From Bacteroidales bacterium (GTDB lineage: Bacteria; Bacteroidota; Bacteroidia; Bacteroidales; VadinHA17): a stretch of DNA of 48,046 bases. Below the pieces are notes generated by a model. The model saw nothing but the letters and a program-made list of their open reading frames with translations. It made no database searches and had not been told where the DNA came from. This document shows, piece after piece, positions 22,456 to 31,079 of the stretch (positions are counted from its first letter, which is position 1; the number at the start of each line of letters is the position of its first letter). The DNA is taken from contig PLNF01000105.1 in NCBI GenBank assembly GCA_003141715.1, forward strand, positions 1-48,046. The letters run 5' to 3'. A program made the position numbers and the translations under genes.

Positions 22456-24138
22456 ATGGCTGACGACAATAAGATCATTTTTTCAATGTACAGGGTTGGA
22501 AAATCATTTCCCCCTCACAGACAGGTACTTAAAGACATTTCGCTGTCGTTCTTCCTTGGTGCCAAAATCGGGATAATCGGTTTGAACGGATCAGGGAAGT
22601 CAACACTTCTGAAGATTATTGCAGGCATGGAAAAGGAATACCAGGGAGAGGTCACATTTCTTCCGGGTTATTCCGTAGGGCACCTTTCACAGGATCCGTT
22701 GCTGGAAGATAACCGTACTGTCAGAGAAATTGTAGAGGAGGGTGTGAAGGAAATTATGGAGATTATTAAAGAATTCGAAAAAATAAACAACAGCTTTGGC
22801 GAACCGGAAGTTTATGAGAATCCCGATAAAATGCAGCAACTTATGGACAGGCAGGCTGTGCTGCAGGAGAAGATTGACTATTCAGACGGCTGGAATATCG
22901 AACATAAGCTTGAACGTGCAATGGATGCCCTGCGGTGTCCTGACAGTAACGCGAGGGTTAATGTCCTTTCAGGCGGTGAGCGCAGAAGAGTAGCTTTATG
23001 CCGGTTGCTTTTACAACAACCCGATATATTGCTGCTCGATGAACCAACAAACCATCTCGATGCCGAATCGGTGCAATGGCTCGAAACAACGCTCAAACAG
23101 TACAAAGGAACTGTTATCTGCATCACTCACGACCGTTATTTCCTGGATAATGTTGCCGGATGGATACTGGAACTTGACAGGGGTGAAGGAATACCCTGGA
23201 AAGGCAACTATTCTTCGTGGCTTGAACAGAAGACAAAGAGACTTGAGTCGGAAGAAAAGGGAAATGTCAAAAGAAGAAAGATTCTTGAACGTGAGCTTGA
23301 ATGGGTAAGGATGTCTCCAAAAGCACGCCATGCAAAATCAAAAGCAAGGTTAGGCGCGTATGAAAACCTTCTTAACCAGGATGTTAAACAGAAGGAAGAC
23401 AAGCTTGAAATATTTATTCCAAATGGGACCAGGCTTGGTGATAAAGTTATAGAGGCCAGATCAGTCACGAAATCATTTGATGATAAATTGCTTTTTGAAG
23501 ATCTTGAATTCAGCCTGCCTCCTAACGGAATTGTCGGTGTTATCGGTCCGAATGGCGCCGGAAAGACAACTCTTTTCAGAATGATAATAGGACAGGAAGA
23601 GGCGTCAAATGGGACATTTAAAATAGGTGAAACTGTTACACTCGGATATGTTGATCAGGCACATTCAGCAATTGATCCTGCCAAAACTGTCTATGAAGTT
23701 ATATCCGGAGGTCAGAACGATGTAATGGTAGGAAACCGCCTGGTAAATGCCAGAGCTTATGTCGCCCGTTTTAATTTCACAGGAGCCGATCAGGAAAAGA
23801 AATGTGGTATCCTGTCAGGAGGGGAGAGAAACAGGCTGCATCTTGCTCTTACATTGAAATCAGGGGCAAATGTTCTTCTTCTCGATGAACCAACAAACGA
23901 TATCGATGTCAATACTCTGAGAGCGCTGGAGGAAGGTCTTGAGAATTTTGCAGGTTGTGCTGTAATTATTTCCCACGACAGATGGTTTCTCGACCGGGTC
24001 ACAACTCACATGCTGGCTTTTGAAGGTGACTCAAAAGTCGTTTGGTTTGAAGGTAATTACTCCGACTATGAAGAGAATTATAAGAAGAGGGTTGCTGATA
24101 CAACTCCGGCAAGGATAAAATATAAGAAATTAGTGTAG
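22456..24138 (+). CDS. ettA: ABC-F protein, EttA-like (energy-dependent translational throttle)
   Basis: Two ABC domains: GLNGSGKSTLLKI, LSGGERRRVALCRLL, GPNGAGKTTLFRMI, LSGGERNRLHLALTL; no TM. Confidence 0.92.
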   Translation: MADDNKIIFSMYRVGKSFPPHRQVLKDISLSFFLGAKIGIIGLNGSGKSTLLKIIAGMEKEYQGEVTFLPGYSVGHLSQDPLLEDNRTVREIVEEGVKEIMEIIKEFEKINNSFGEPEVYENPDKMQQLMDRQAVLQEKIDYSDGWNIEHKLERAMDALRCPDSNARVNVLSGGERRRVALCRLLLQQPDILLLDEPTNHLDAESVQWLETTLKQYKGTVICITHDRYFLDNVAGWILELDRGEGIPWKGNYSSWLEQKTKRLESEEKGNVKRRKILERELEWVRMSPKARHAKSKARLGAYENLLNQDVKQKEDKLEIFIPNGTRLGDKVIEARSVTKSFDDKLLFEDLEFSLPPNGIVGVIGPNGAGKTTLFRMIIGQEEASNGTFKIGETVTLGYVDQAHSAIDPAKTVYEVISGGQNDVMVGNRLVNARAYVARFNFTGADQEKKCGILSGGERNRLHLALTLKSGANVLLLDEPTNDIDVNTLRALEEGLENFAGCAVIISHDRWFLDRVTTHMLAFEGDSKVVWFEGNYSDYEENYKKRVADTTPARIKYKKLV

Positions 24139-24147
24139 CGGTGACAG

Positions 24148-24187
24148 TTGCATAAGATTGCTTCGCTTCGCTCGCAATGACAGTGCC
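24148..24187. repeat. REP-like intergenic hairpin (GATTGCTTCGCTTCGCTCGCAATGACAG)
   Basis: ATTGC...GCAAT hairpin of a type dispersed in many bacterial genomes. Confidence 0.6.
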
Positions 24188-24327
24188 TGATAAAATAAAA
24201 GAGCGGAAAAAGCGTTAAGGACTTACCCGGAGAATATGTTTAGCGACTGAATAAATTGCAAAGCTTAAGTGGTTTAATTGGCAGATTTTAAGAAACATAG
24301 AATAAATTACAATAACAGATTACCTGA

Positions 24328-25755
24328 ATGAAAACTAAGAATATATCATCTTTTGTATCAACTCTTATCATCATTTTATTGGCTGTTCAATCTTCATCCG
24401 GGGCCGTTGTTTCCAGAGATTCTTTGAATGTACCTTTATTTGGCAAAGTTTATATTTATAACCGTACGACCACACCTCAGAATGTAATTCTGATGATTTC
24501 CGGAGATGGCGGCTGGAAATCGGGGGTTATTGGTTTTTCTCAGACATTTTCTCAGATGAACACGCTGGTTATCGGAGTTGATATTCTGCAGTATTATAAA
24601 GATCTCAGACAACGCACAGATGATTGTTATAATGTTGCAGCAGATTTTGTACAACTGACGACTGTGCTTGAAAAGAAGTACGATTTTCCTGATTATATGC
24701 CGCCAGTAATCATGGGATATTCAAGCGGCGCAACACTTGTTTATGGGATATTGGCACAAGAGCTGCCCGGAACATTTATCGGAGGAATTTCTGTTGGGTT
24801 TTGTCCCGACATGGAGCTTCCTAAGATGCTGTGTGAGATTAATGGTCTGGCAGTGACAGCTGATGTTCCGGGGAAACGATTTATTCTTCAACCCGATGAT
24901 AAACTTGAAAATTCATGGATAGTACTTAACGGGCGGTTAGATAAGATATGCAATTATCCGACAGTAGTGGATTTTGTGTCCAGAACAAAAAGTGCGGAAT
25001 TAGTCACTTTGCCAAAAGTCGGCCATGGTTTTTCAAAGTGGAACGATTTTATGCCACAATGGAAAGATGCCTATAACCGGTTAATCTCAAAATATGAAAA
25101 AGATAAACCACCAAAGGTAGATATAGGCCAGGTTAAGAACCTCCCGGTAGTTATTACAAATTCCAAAATTCAGGACAGGCAGGCTCCGGTCGCCTTATTG
25201 ATTTCAGGTGATGGCGGATGGTATGGGTTTGAACAGTCAATTGCCGATAATCTTGCCAAACAGGGAATTCCGACAGTCGGTCTGGATTCAAAAAAATATT
25301 TCTGGAACCGGCGTACTCCTGAAGAGACCGCCTCAGACATAGCTAAAGCTCTGAATTTTTATGGTAAAGAATGGGGCAGAGAGAAGTTTGTTATTGTAGG
25401 TTATTCTTTAGGCGCTGAAATTGTTCCGTTTATTGTAAACAGGTTACCGGAAGAGTTAAAAACAAAGATTGAATCTGTAGTACTCTTATCTCCGGCCACA
25501 ACTACCGACTTTGAGATACATATTTCAAATATGCTGGGTATAGGTAACCGGAATAATACCTACAATACAATGGATGAGATCATTAAGATGCAAAGCGTAC
25601 CAACACTTATTATCTTCGGAGACGGGGAGAAAACGGGGATCCCGGGATTATTGAGCGGAACTTCGATAACAATCCGAAAAATACCCGGGGATCATCATTA
25701 TAAATTTAACCTGCCGCTGATTATGCAGACTATGAAAGAGAATAAAGTATTCTGA
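24328..25755 (+). CDS. AcvB/VirJ-family alpha/beta-hydrolase-like protein with two tandem domains
   Basis: Duplicated core: VILMISGDGGWKSGV...VIMGYSSGATLVYGIL and VALLISGDGGWYGFEQ...VIVGYSLGAEIVPFIV. Confidence 0.85.
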   Translation: MKTKNISSFVSTLIIILLAVQSSSGAVVSRDSLNVPLFGKVYIYNRTTTPQNVILMISGDGGWKSGVIGFSQTFSQMNTLVIGVDILQYYKDLRQRTDDCYNVAADFVQLTTVLEKKYDFPDYMPPVIMGYSSGATLVYGILAQELPGTFIGGISVGFCPDMELPKMLCEINGLAVTADVPGKRFILQPDDKLENSWIVLNGRLDKICNYPTVVDFVSRTKSAELVTLPKVGHGFSKWNDFMPQWKDAYNRLISKYEKDKPPKVDIGQVKNLPVVITNSKIQDRQAPVALLISGDGGWYGFEQSIADNLAKQGIPTVGLDSKKYFWNRRTPEETASDIAKALNFYGKEWGREKFVIVGYSLGAEIVPFIVNRLPEELKTKIESVVLLSPATTTDFEIHISNMLGIGNRNNTYNTMDEIIKMQSVPTLIIFGDGEKTGIPGLLSGTSITIRKIPGDHHYKFNLPLIMQTMKENKVF

Positions 25756-25783
25756 AAATAGTAACTTTGGATTAGTTAAGTCC

Positions 25784-28408
25784 ATGACAGAAGAAAACTC
25801 ATCAGCCTCCATCCGGAACTTTTTCAAAGAAAAAGTCTTCATATTTCTTAATGAAAATGCGAAGCTGATTACCCAATTTCTTTTTACTGCTCTTTTTATA
25901 ATTCTGGCAGCATGGTTTACCTTTCATCAGAAACATGAACTGTTAACTGTCAGGCATATTCTTTCAGATGCAAATAAGTATTGGGTAATCGTTGGTCTGG
26001 GACTTGTTATCTTTTATATTTTTATTCAGGGAGTGATGTATGTGACATCTTTTGCTTCAATTGGCACGCGCCTGAAGCTCTGGGATGCAATTATTCTATT
26101 CCTCAAACGCAATTTCATCAGTGTTTTTCTGCCGGCTGGTGCAGTATCCTCACTGGCATTTTTCAGTAATGAAATAGAAAAAAAGGGGATCACCAGGACA
26201 CAGGTTTATTTTGCCTCTTCCATTTATGCCTTTGTTGGAATCCTTTCTGTAGTTATTGTGGCTATACCCGCTTTCCTGTTTGTTGTATCAGGAGGGAGTT
26301 TGGGAATGGGAAAATGGTATGCACTTGCAGGAGTTATGCTTATTTTGTTGTTGTTTGTTTTTGTTTATTTTTCGCTTCTGAGAAAAGGGCAACTTTACTA
26401 TTGGATTATAAAGATTTATCCTAAGGCAGAACTTTTCATTGAGGAACTGAAGAACAACAAAATTAACAACAAACAATTTATTTATACAGTTTTAATCTCA
26501 ATCCTGATTGAATTTGTAGGAATAGCACATGTTTATATATCGATGATAGCCCTGAATTTTTCCCCTTCACTGTCAACTGCAATAATTGCTTATATAGTTG
26601 TAGTAATATTTCTTATTGTATCACCATTTCTGCGTGGACTGGGGGCAATTGAAGTTTCAATGGTTTATGTTCTTACTCATTCCGGATTCACTAATGCTGA
26701 TTCGATAGCAATAACCCTGCTTTTCAGGTTTTTCGAATTCTGGCTCCCGCTTTTTACAGGTGTAGTGAGTTTCATGTTAAAGGTTGATAAATTGATAATG
26801 CGGATTTTTCCGGCAGTTTTGATCTTTGTTCTTGGTATTGTAAACATCATTTCCGTATTAACGCCTGCACTTCCTGACAGGCTCAAGCTGCTAAAAGATT
26901 ATCTGCTTGTTGATTTTGTGAGCTTTTCGAACAGTTTTGTATTTGTTGCAGGATTATTTCTGCTTGTCACAGCAGCTTTTATGTTAAGGGGATTACGTAC
27001 AGCATGGTGGTTTGCAGTAGCGCTGAGTATTATTTCAATCTTTGGAAATATTGCCAAGGGTATCGATTATGAAGAAGCAACTATAGCATTTCTGATAGTC
27101 GGCTCACTGATAGCAACAAGAAAAGAGTACCATGTAAAAACAAATCCAAAGCTGGGAACGGTGGGATTACAGACAGCCATGTTAAGCATGGCAGCTGTAA
27201 TGTTTTATGGCGTGGTTGGATTCTACTTCCTCGATAAAAGGCACTTTCATATTGACTTCAATATTTTTCAGTCGTTCCGGTACACGCTTCAGAACTTTTT
27301 TCTCATTGGCAGCAATGATCTTATCCCGCACGATGCTTTCGCCCGTGATTTTATTTACCTGATCAAGATAAGCGGTTTTGCTTCAATTGCATTTTTAATC
27401 TATTCACTTGTAAGGCCTTATGTTTACAGAATTACTCCCGAGGCGGAAGAAATTGAGCATGCAAAAGCTCTTACAAAACAGTTCGGAAATTCCGCTCTCG
27501 ACTTTTTTAAAACATATTCTGATAAATTAATATTTGCACCTCTTGAGGTTAATGCGTTTATTGCCTATCGCGTAAGCAGAAATTTTGCAGTGGTTCTGGA
27601 AAATCCTGTTGCAGAAAACATAGAGGAAATGAAAAGATGCATAGCCTCTTTCAGCAAATACTCTTATGATAACGGACTTAAAGAAATTTATTACCGGGTT
27701 CCAAAAGAGAGTCTGCCTGCTTACAATGAACTATCAAAAAAGAGTCTTTTCCTGGGTCAGGAGGGAGTAGTTGACCTTAACTCCTTTTCACTTGAAGGGG
27801 GTGAAAAAAAATCTATAAGAAATGCATTGAATAAGATTAATGATCAGGGATATACAACACATATAAATGCTCCTCCTCTCCGTGACGGGCTGATACAAAA
27901 ACTAAAAGCTGTAAGCGATGAATGGCTGAAACTTACAGAACGGGAAGAAATTATCTTTTCACAAGGGATATTTGTTGAAAAAGAGATAAAAGAACAAACA
28001 GTAATCTCCGTAGAAAACAGTGAAGAAAAGATAATTGCATTTTTAAATATCATTCCGGACTATGTAAAAAACGAAGGTACCTATGACTTACTGAGGAAAA
28101 CAGCAGATGCGCCCAATGGCATTATGGATTATATTCTGATAGAACTTTTCAAATATTTCAAAGCCAATGGGATACAATATATTAACCTGGGTTTTGCACC
28201 TATGTCAGGACTAAATGATCCTCATAATTTTACAGAAAAATCAATGAAGTTTGCTTATGAAAAGATTCGTTCCTTTTCTAATTACAAGGGGCAACGGGAT
28301 TATAAAGAAAAATTTAATCCAAAGTGGAACGATAGATATCTGATTTACAGCAACGATTATGATCTGCTTCAGGTTCCCGGAGTATTGGCCCAGGTAATCA
28401 AGCCCTGA
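25784..28408 (+). CDS. MprF/LpiA-like phosphatidylglycerol lysyltransferase (N-terminal flippase-like TM region plus C-terminal DUF2156-type domain)
   Basis: Multi-TM N-terminus; C-terminus FGNSALDFFKTYSDK...FLNIIPDY...YDLLRKTADAPNGIMDYILIELFKYFK...YINLGFAPMSGL. Confidence 0.88.
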   Translation: MTEENSSASIRNFFKEKVFIFLNENAKLITQFLFTALFIILAAWFTFHQKHELLTVRHILSDANKYWVIVGLGLVIFYIFIQGVMYVTSFASIGTRLKLWDAIILFLKRNFISVFLPAGAVSSLAFFSNEIEKKGITRTQVYFASSIYAFVGILSVVIVAIPAFLFVVSGGSLGMGKWYALAGVMLILLLFVFVYFSLLRKGQLYYWIIKIYPKAELFIEELKNNKINNKQFIYTVLISILIEFVGIAHVYISMIALNFSPSLSTAIIAYIVVVIFLIVSPFLRGLGAIEVSMVYVLTHSGFTNADSIAITLLFRFFEFWLPLFTGVVSFMLKVDKLIMRIFPAVLIFVLGIVNIISVLTPALPDRLKLLKDYLLVDFVSFSNSFVFVAGLFLLVTAAFMLRGLRTAWWFAVALSIISIFGNIAKGIDYEEATIAFLIVGSLIATRKEYHVKTNPKLGTVGLQTAMLSMAAVMFYGVVGFYFLDKRHFHIDFNIFQSFRYTLQNFFLIGSNDLIPHDAFARDFIYLIKISGFASIAFLIYSLVRPYVYRITPEAEEIEHAKALTKQFGNSALDFFKTYSDKLIFAPLEVNAFIAYRVSRNFAVVLENPVAENIEEMKRCIASFSKYSYDNGLKEIYYRVPKESLPAYNELSKKSLFLGQEGVVDLNSFSLEGGEKKSIRNALNKINDQGYTTHINAPPLRDGLIQKLKAVSDEWLKLTEREEIIFSQGIFVEKEIKEQTVISVENSEEKIIAFLNIIPDYVKNEGTYDLLRKTADAPNGIMDYILIELFKYFKANGIQYINLGFAPMSGLNDPHNFTEKSMKFAYEKIRSFSNYKGQRDYKEKFNPKWNDRYLIYSNDYDLLQVPGVLAQVIKP

Positions 28409-28441
28409 AATCTAATTTTATATTATTAGTGACATTATTAA

Positions 28442-28728
28442 TTTGGAGATTCCTCGTCCGCCGTGTTATACTTCACAATTTCGGTAACAAATTTTATGTT
28501 GTTTTTTAAAGATTTTTACCCCCTTTCATTTTCCCCCAAGGGGGAAAGGTTTTTGACTCCTTCCCCCTTGGGGGAAGGCTGGGAAGGGGGTAACTTGCTA
28601 AAAAAAATGACTTCAATCTATATCTTAATAATATGTTACCTTTATTGTGAAGAATTACACCGCCGGCAGGCGGAGGAATAAGGAACCGAGCACGCATGCG
28701 TGCGAGCTCACCGAAGGTAATCTCCAAA
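28442..28728. mobile_element. MITE-like / large imperfect inverted-repeat element
   Basis: TTTGGAGATT (28442-28451) / AATCTCCAAA (28719-28728); second matched block CTTCACAAT (28471-28479) / ATTGTGAAG (28644-28652); internal CCCCCAAGGGGG / CCCCCTTGGGGG motifs; no credible CDS. Confidence 0.65.
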
Positions 28729-28801
28729 ATGGAATATATTGTCAACACTCGTTAATACGAAAATAATTACCATTTTTGTATTATCAGTTAATCACAATAA
28801 A

Positions 28802-30832
28802 ATGAAGCGACATCTTACTCTTGCCTGTTTACTATTTTGTATATACTTATCTTCTTATTCTCAAAGCTTTACAGACACCAACCTTCCCATTGTATTAATA
28901 AATACTGATGGCGGAGTTGATATACCTGATTCTCCCAGGGTATTTGCCAACATGACAATAATTTATCGGGGTGCAGGTCAAAGGAATTATGTTACTGATC
29001 AGAATACACCGGCATATTTAAACTACAACGGTCGTATAAACATTGAAATAAGAGGTTCCAGCTCACAGACATTGCCAAAAAAACAGTTCGGACTCACGAC
29101 GTATAAGGCGGATAATGTTACAAAAGTCAATGTAAGCCTGCTTGGATTGCCGGCTGATAATGACTGGGTTCTTAACGGACTTGGATTCGAGCCATCGCTT
29201 ATTCGCGATTACCTCTGCTATAATTTATCGCGGATGATCGGGGAATACGCGAGCAGAACTGTTTATTGTGAAGTGATGATAAATGGCTCTTACAATGGAT
29301 TGTATGTTCTGCAGGAAAAAATAAAACAGGGATCCGACAGGGTTGATGTAATGAAAATAGGAACTTTGGATAATTCTTTTCCGAACGTTACCGGAGGATA
29401 TATCACAAAAGCTGATAAAACGAATGCGGATGATCCGGTTGCCTGGACAATGCCCAGTAATGTTCCAAATAATGATGTCACATTCATCCATTCTCTTCCA
29501 AAGCCGGAAGATGTAACTCCACAGCAAAACGACTATATCCATTCTCAGTTTTTATTGCTGGCCAGTGTCGCTGCATCAGGAAATACGTCTTTAGAAAATG
29601 GATATCCGTCTCTGATCGATATCCCCTCTTTTGTAGATTTCATGATAATAAGTGAGTTGTCTGCGAATGCCGATGCTTATCAGTACAGCACCTATTTTTA
29701 TAAAGACAGAAACGGTAAGTTGAACGCGGGACCTATATGGGACAATAATCTTACTTTTGGGAATGACCTGTTTCTCTGGAACTATGACAGGAGTAAAACA
29801 AATACATGGCAATTTTCCAACGGAGATAATGAAGGTCCGAAATTCTGGAGAGACCTGTTCAACAACGCGGAGTTCAAATGTTACCTGTCGAAAAGATGGA
29901 ATCAGCTTATCCAACCCGGCCAGCCTTTAAATATTGCGGTTATTGAAGCCTTAATTGACCAGACTATTGATACTATCAGCGAAGCATCGGTTAGGGAAAA
30001 TATGAAATGGGGCACCGTGCCCAATCTTTCATCGGAGATAAATAATATGAAAGACTGGCTGAAACAAAGAATTGCCTGGATAACAACAAATATTGGTCCA
30101 TATTCAGCTTGCAGCAATATGGAAACTCCTCCACTGGTAATTACCAAAATCATGTACAATCCGAATACAAGTGCTGATTTTCCAATCAGCAATGACCAGG
30201 AATTCATTGAAATACAAAATACCGGGAATAAAACTATAGACCTGACCGGGGTTTATTTCAGCGGAACAGGATTTGTATATCAATTCCCTGCCTATTCTGA
30301 AATTTTTGCAGGCTCACGAAAAATACTCGCCAGTAATTCAGCCGTTTTCATGGCAAAATATGGGATTCCTCCTTCAGGGCAGTTTACAAGGAATTTATCA
30401 AATAAAGAAGAGAAACTTGTCCTGGCGGATGGGTTTGGAAATGTAATTGACAGTGTAACTTATTCAAATCTTCCTCCATGGCCGAATGCCAATGGTAACG
30501 GGTACTACCTGGAATTAATCGATCCATTATCAGATAATAGTATTGCGACTAACTGGACTGCATCAACAAATACTATTGTATCTGTTAAAGAGACTGAAAA
30601 CAGCATGAGTTTGAAGTTTTATCCTATACCAGTAAAAGATAATCTCAGGATAGAATCTTCTGGTACAATTAAAATTGTGGAAATATTTGATTTTCAGGGA
30701 AGATTAATGCGAAAAATTGAAGTTAATTCCGGATTTTATAAACTTGATATGAGTTCTTGTTCTCAAGGGATTTACATGATTCAGGTAATTACACCGGGCA
30801 GGAATTTTATGCAAAAAATTATCAAAAACTAA
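28802..30832 (+). CDS. CotH-kinase family protein with lamin-tail-like domain and C-terminal T9SS type A sorting domain (ORF opens at 28739)
   Basis: MKRHLTLACLLFCIYLSSYSQ signal; IEIRGSSSQTLPKKQFGLTTY, GLYVLQEKIKQG; FYPIPVKDNLRIESSG...QGIYMIQVITPGRNFMQKIIKN. Confidence 0.88.
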   Translation: MKRHLTLACLLFCIYLSSYSQSFTDTNLPIVLINTDGGVDIPDSPRVFANMTIIYRGAGQRNYVTDQNTPAYLNYNGRINIEIRGSSSQTLPKKQFGLTTYKADNVTKVNVSLLGLPADNDWVLNGLGFEPSLIRDYLCYNLSRMIGEYASRTVYCEVMINGSYNGLYVLQEKIKQGSDRVDVMKIGTLDNSFPNVTGGYITKADKTNADDPVAWTMPSNVPNNDVTFIHSLPKPEDVTPQQNDYIHSQFLLLASVAASGNTSLENGYPSLIDIPSFVDFMIISELSANADAYQYSTYFYKDRNGKLNAGPIWDNNLTFGNDLFLWNYDRSKTNTWQFSNGDNEGPKFWRDLFNNAEFKCYLSKRWNQLIQPGQPLNIAVIEALIDQTIDTISEASVRENMKWGTVPNLSSEINNMKDWLKQRIAWITTNIGPYSACSNMETPPLVITKIMYNPNTSADFPISNDQEFIEIQNTGNKTIDLTGVYFSGTGFVYQFPAYSEIFAGSRKILASNSAVFMAKYGIPPSGQFTRNLSNKEEKLVLADGFGNVIDSVTYSNLPPWPNANGNGYYLELIDPLSDNSIATNWTASTNTIVSVKETENSMSLKFYPIPVKDNLRIESSGTIKIVEIFDFQGRLMRKIEVNSGFYKLDMSSCSQGIYMIQVITPGRNFMQKIIKN

Positions 30833-30898
30833 AGTCACTCCCTTCAGTCACACAACAAACTTATAGATTTTCTGTTTATAGGAATGTGTATATAAGAA

Positions 30899-30918
30899 TT
30901 GATTCGTCAAAGAATCAA
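30899..30918 (+). terminator. Hairpin TTGATTC-GTCAAA-GAATCAA after CotH gene
   Basis: Perfect 7-bp stem downstream of stop; no strong U-tract, so terminator role uncertain. Confidence 0.35.
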
Positions 30919-31079
30919 TAAGGTGAAGATAATATTGTGAAACATGGGGTTGACTTAAAGTCCTTTGTGGTAAAAGAAAAAGCCATTAACCACTAAGGAT
31001 CACAAAGTACGACACAAAGTAACACTAAGGTAAAATGAAATATCTGACACCTTTTTTGACACCCCCCTATATAGATTGA

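Noticed and set aside
28463-28681. ORFs 28463..28681 (+) and 28506..28748 (-)
   Set aside because: Translations are of the inverted-repeat element (PLSFSPKGERFLTPSPLGEGWEGG), a familiar artefact of G/C-tract palindromes.
30966-31030. Repeat-like ACCACTAAGGATCACAAAGTACGACACAAAGTAACACTAAGG before the TonB receptor
   Set aside because: Resembles common short dispersed low-complexity repeats in Bacteroidetes; no further copy in the window to support a family call.
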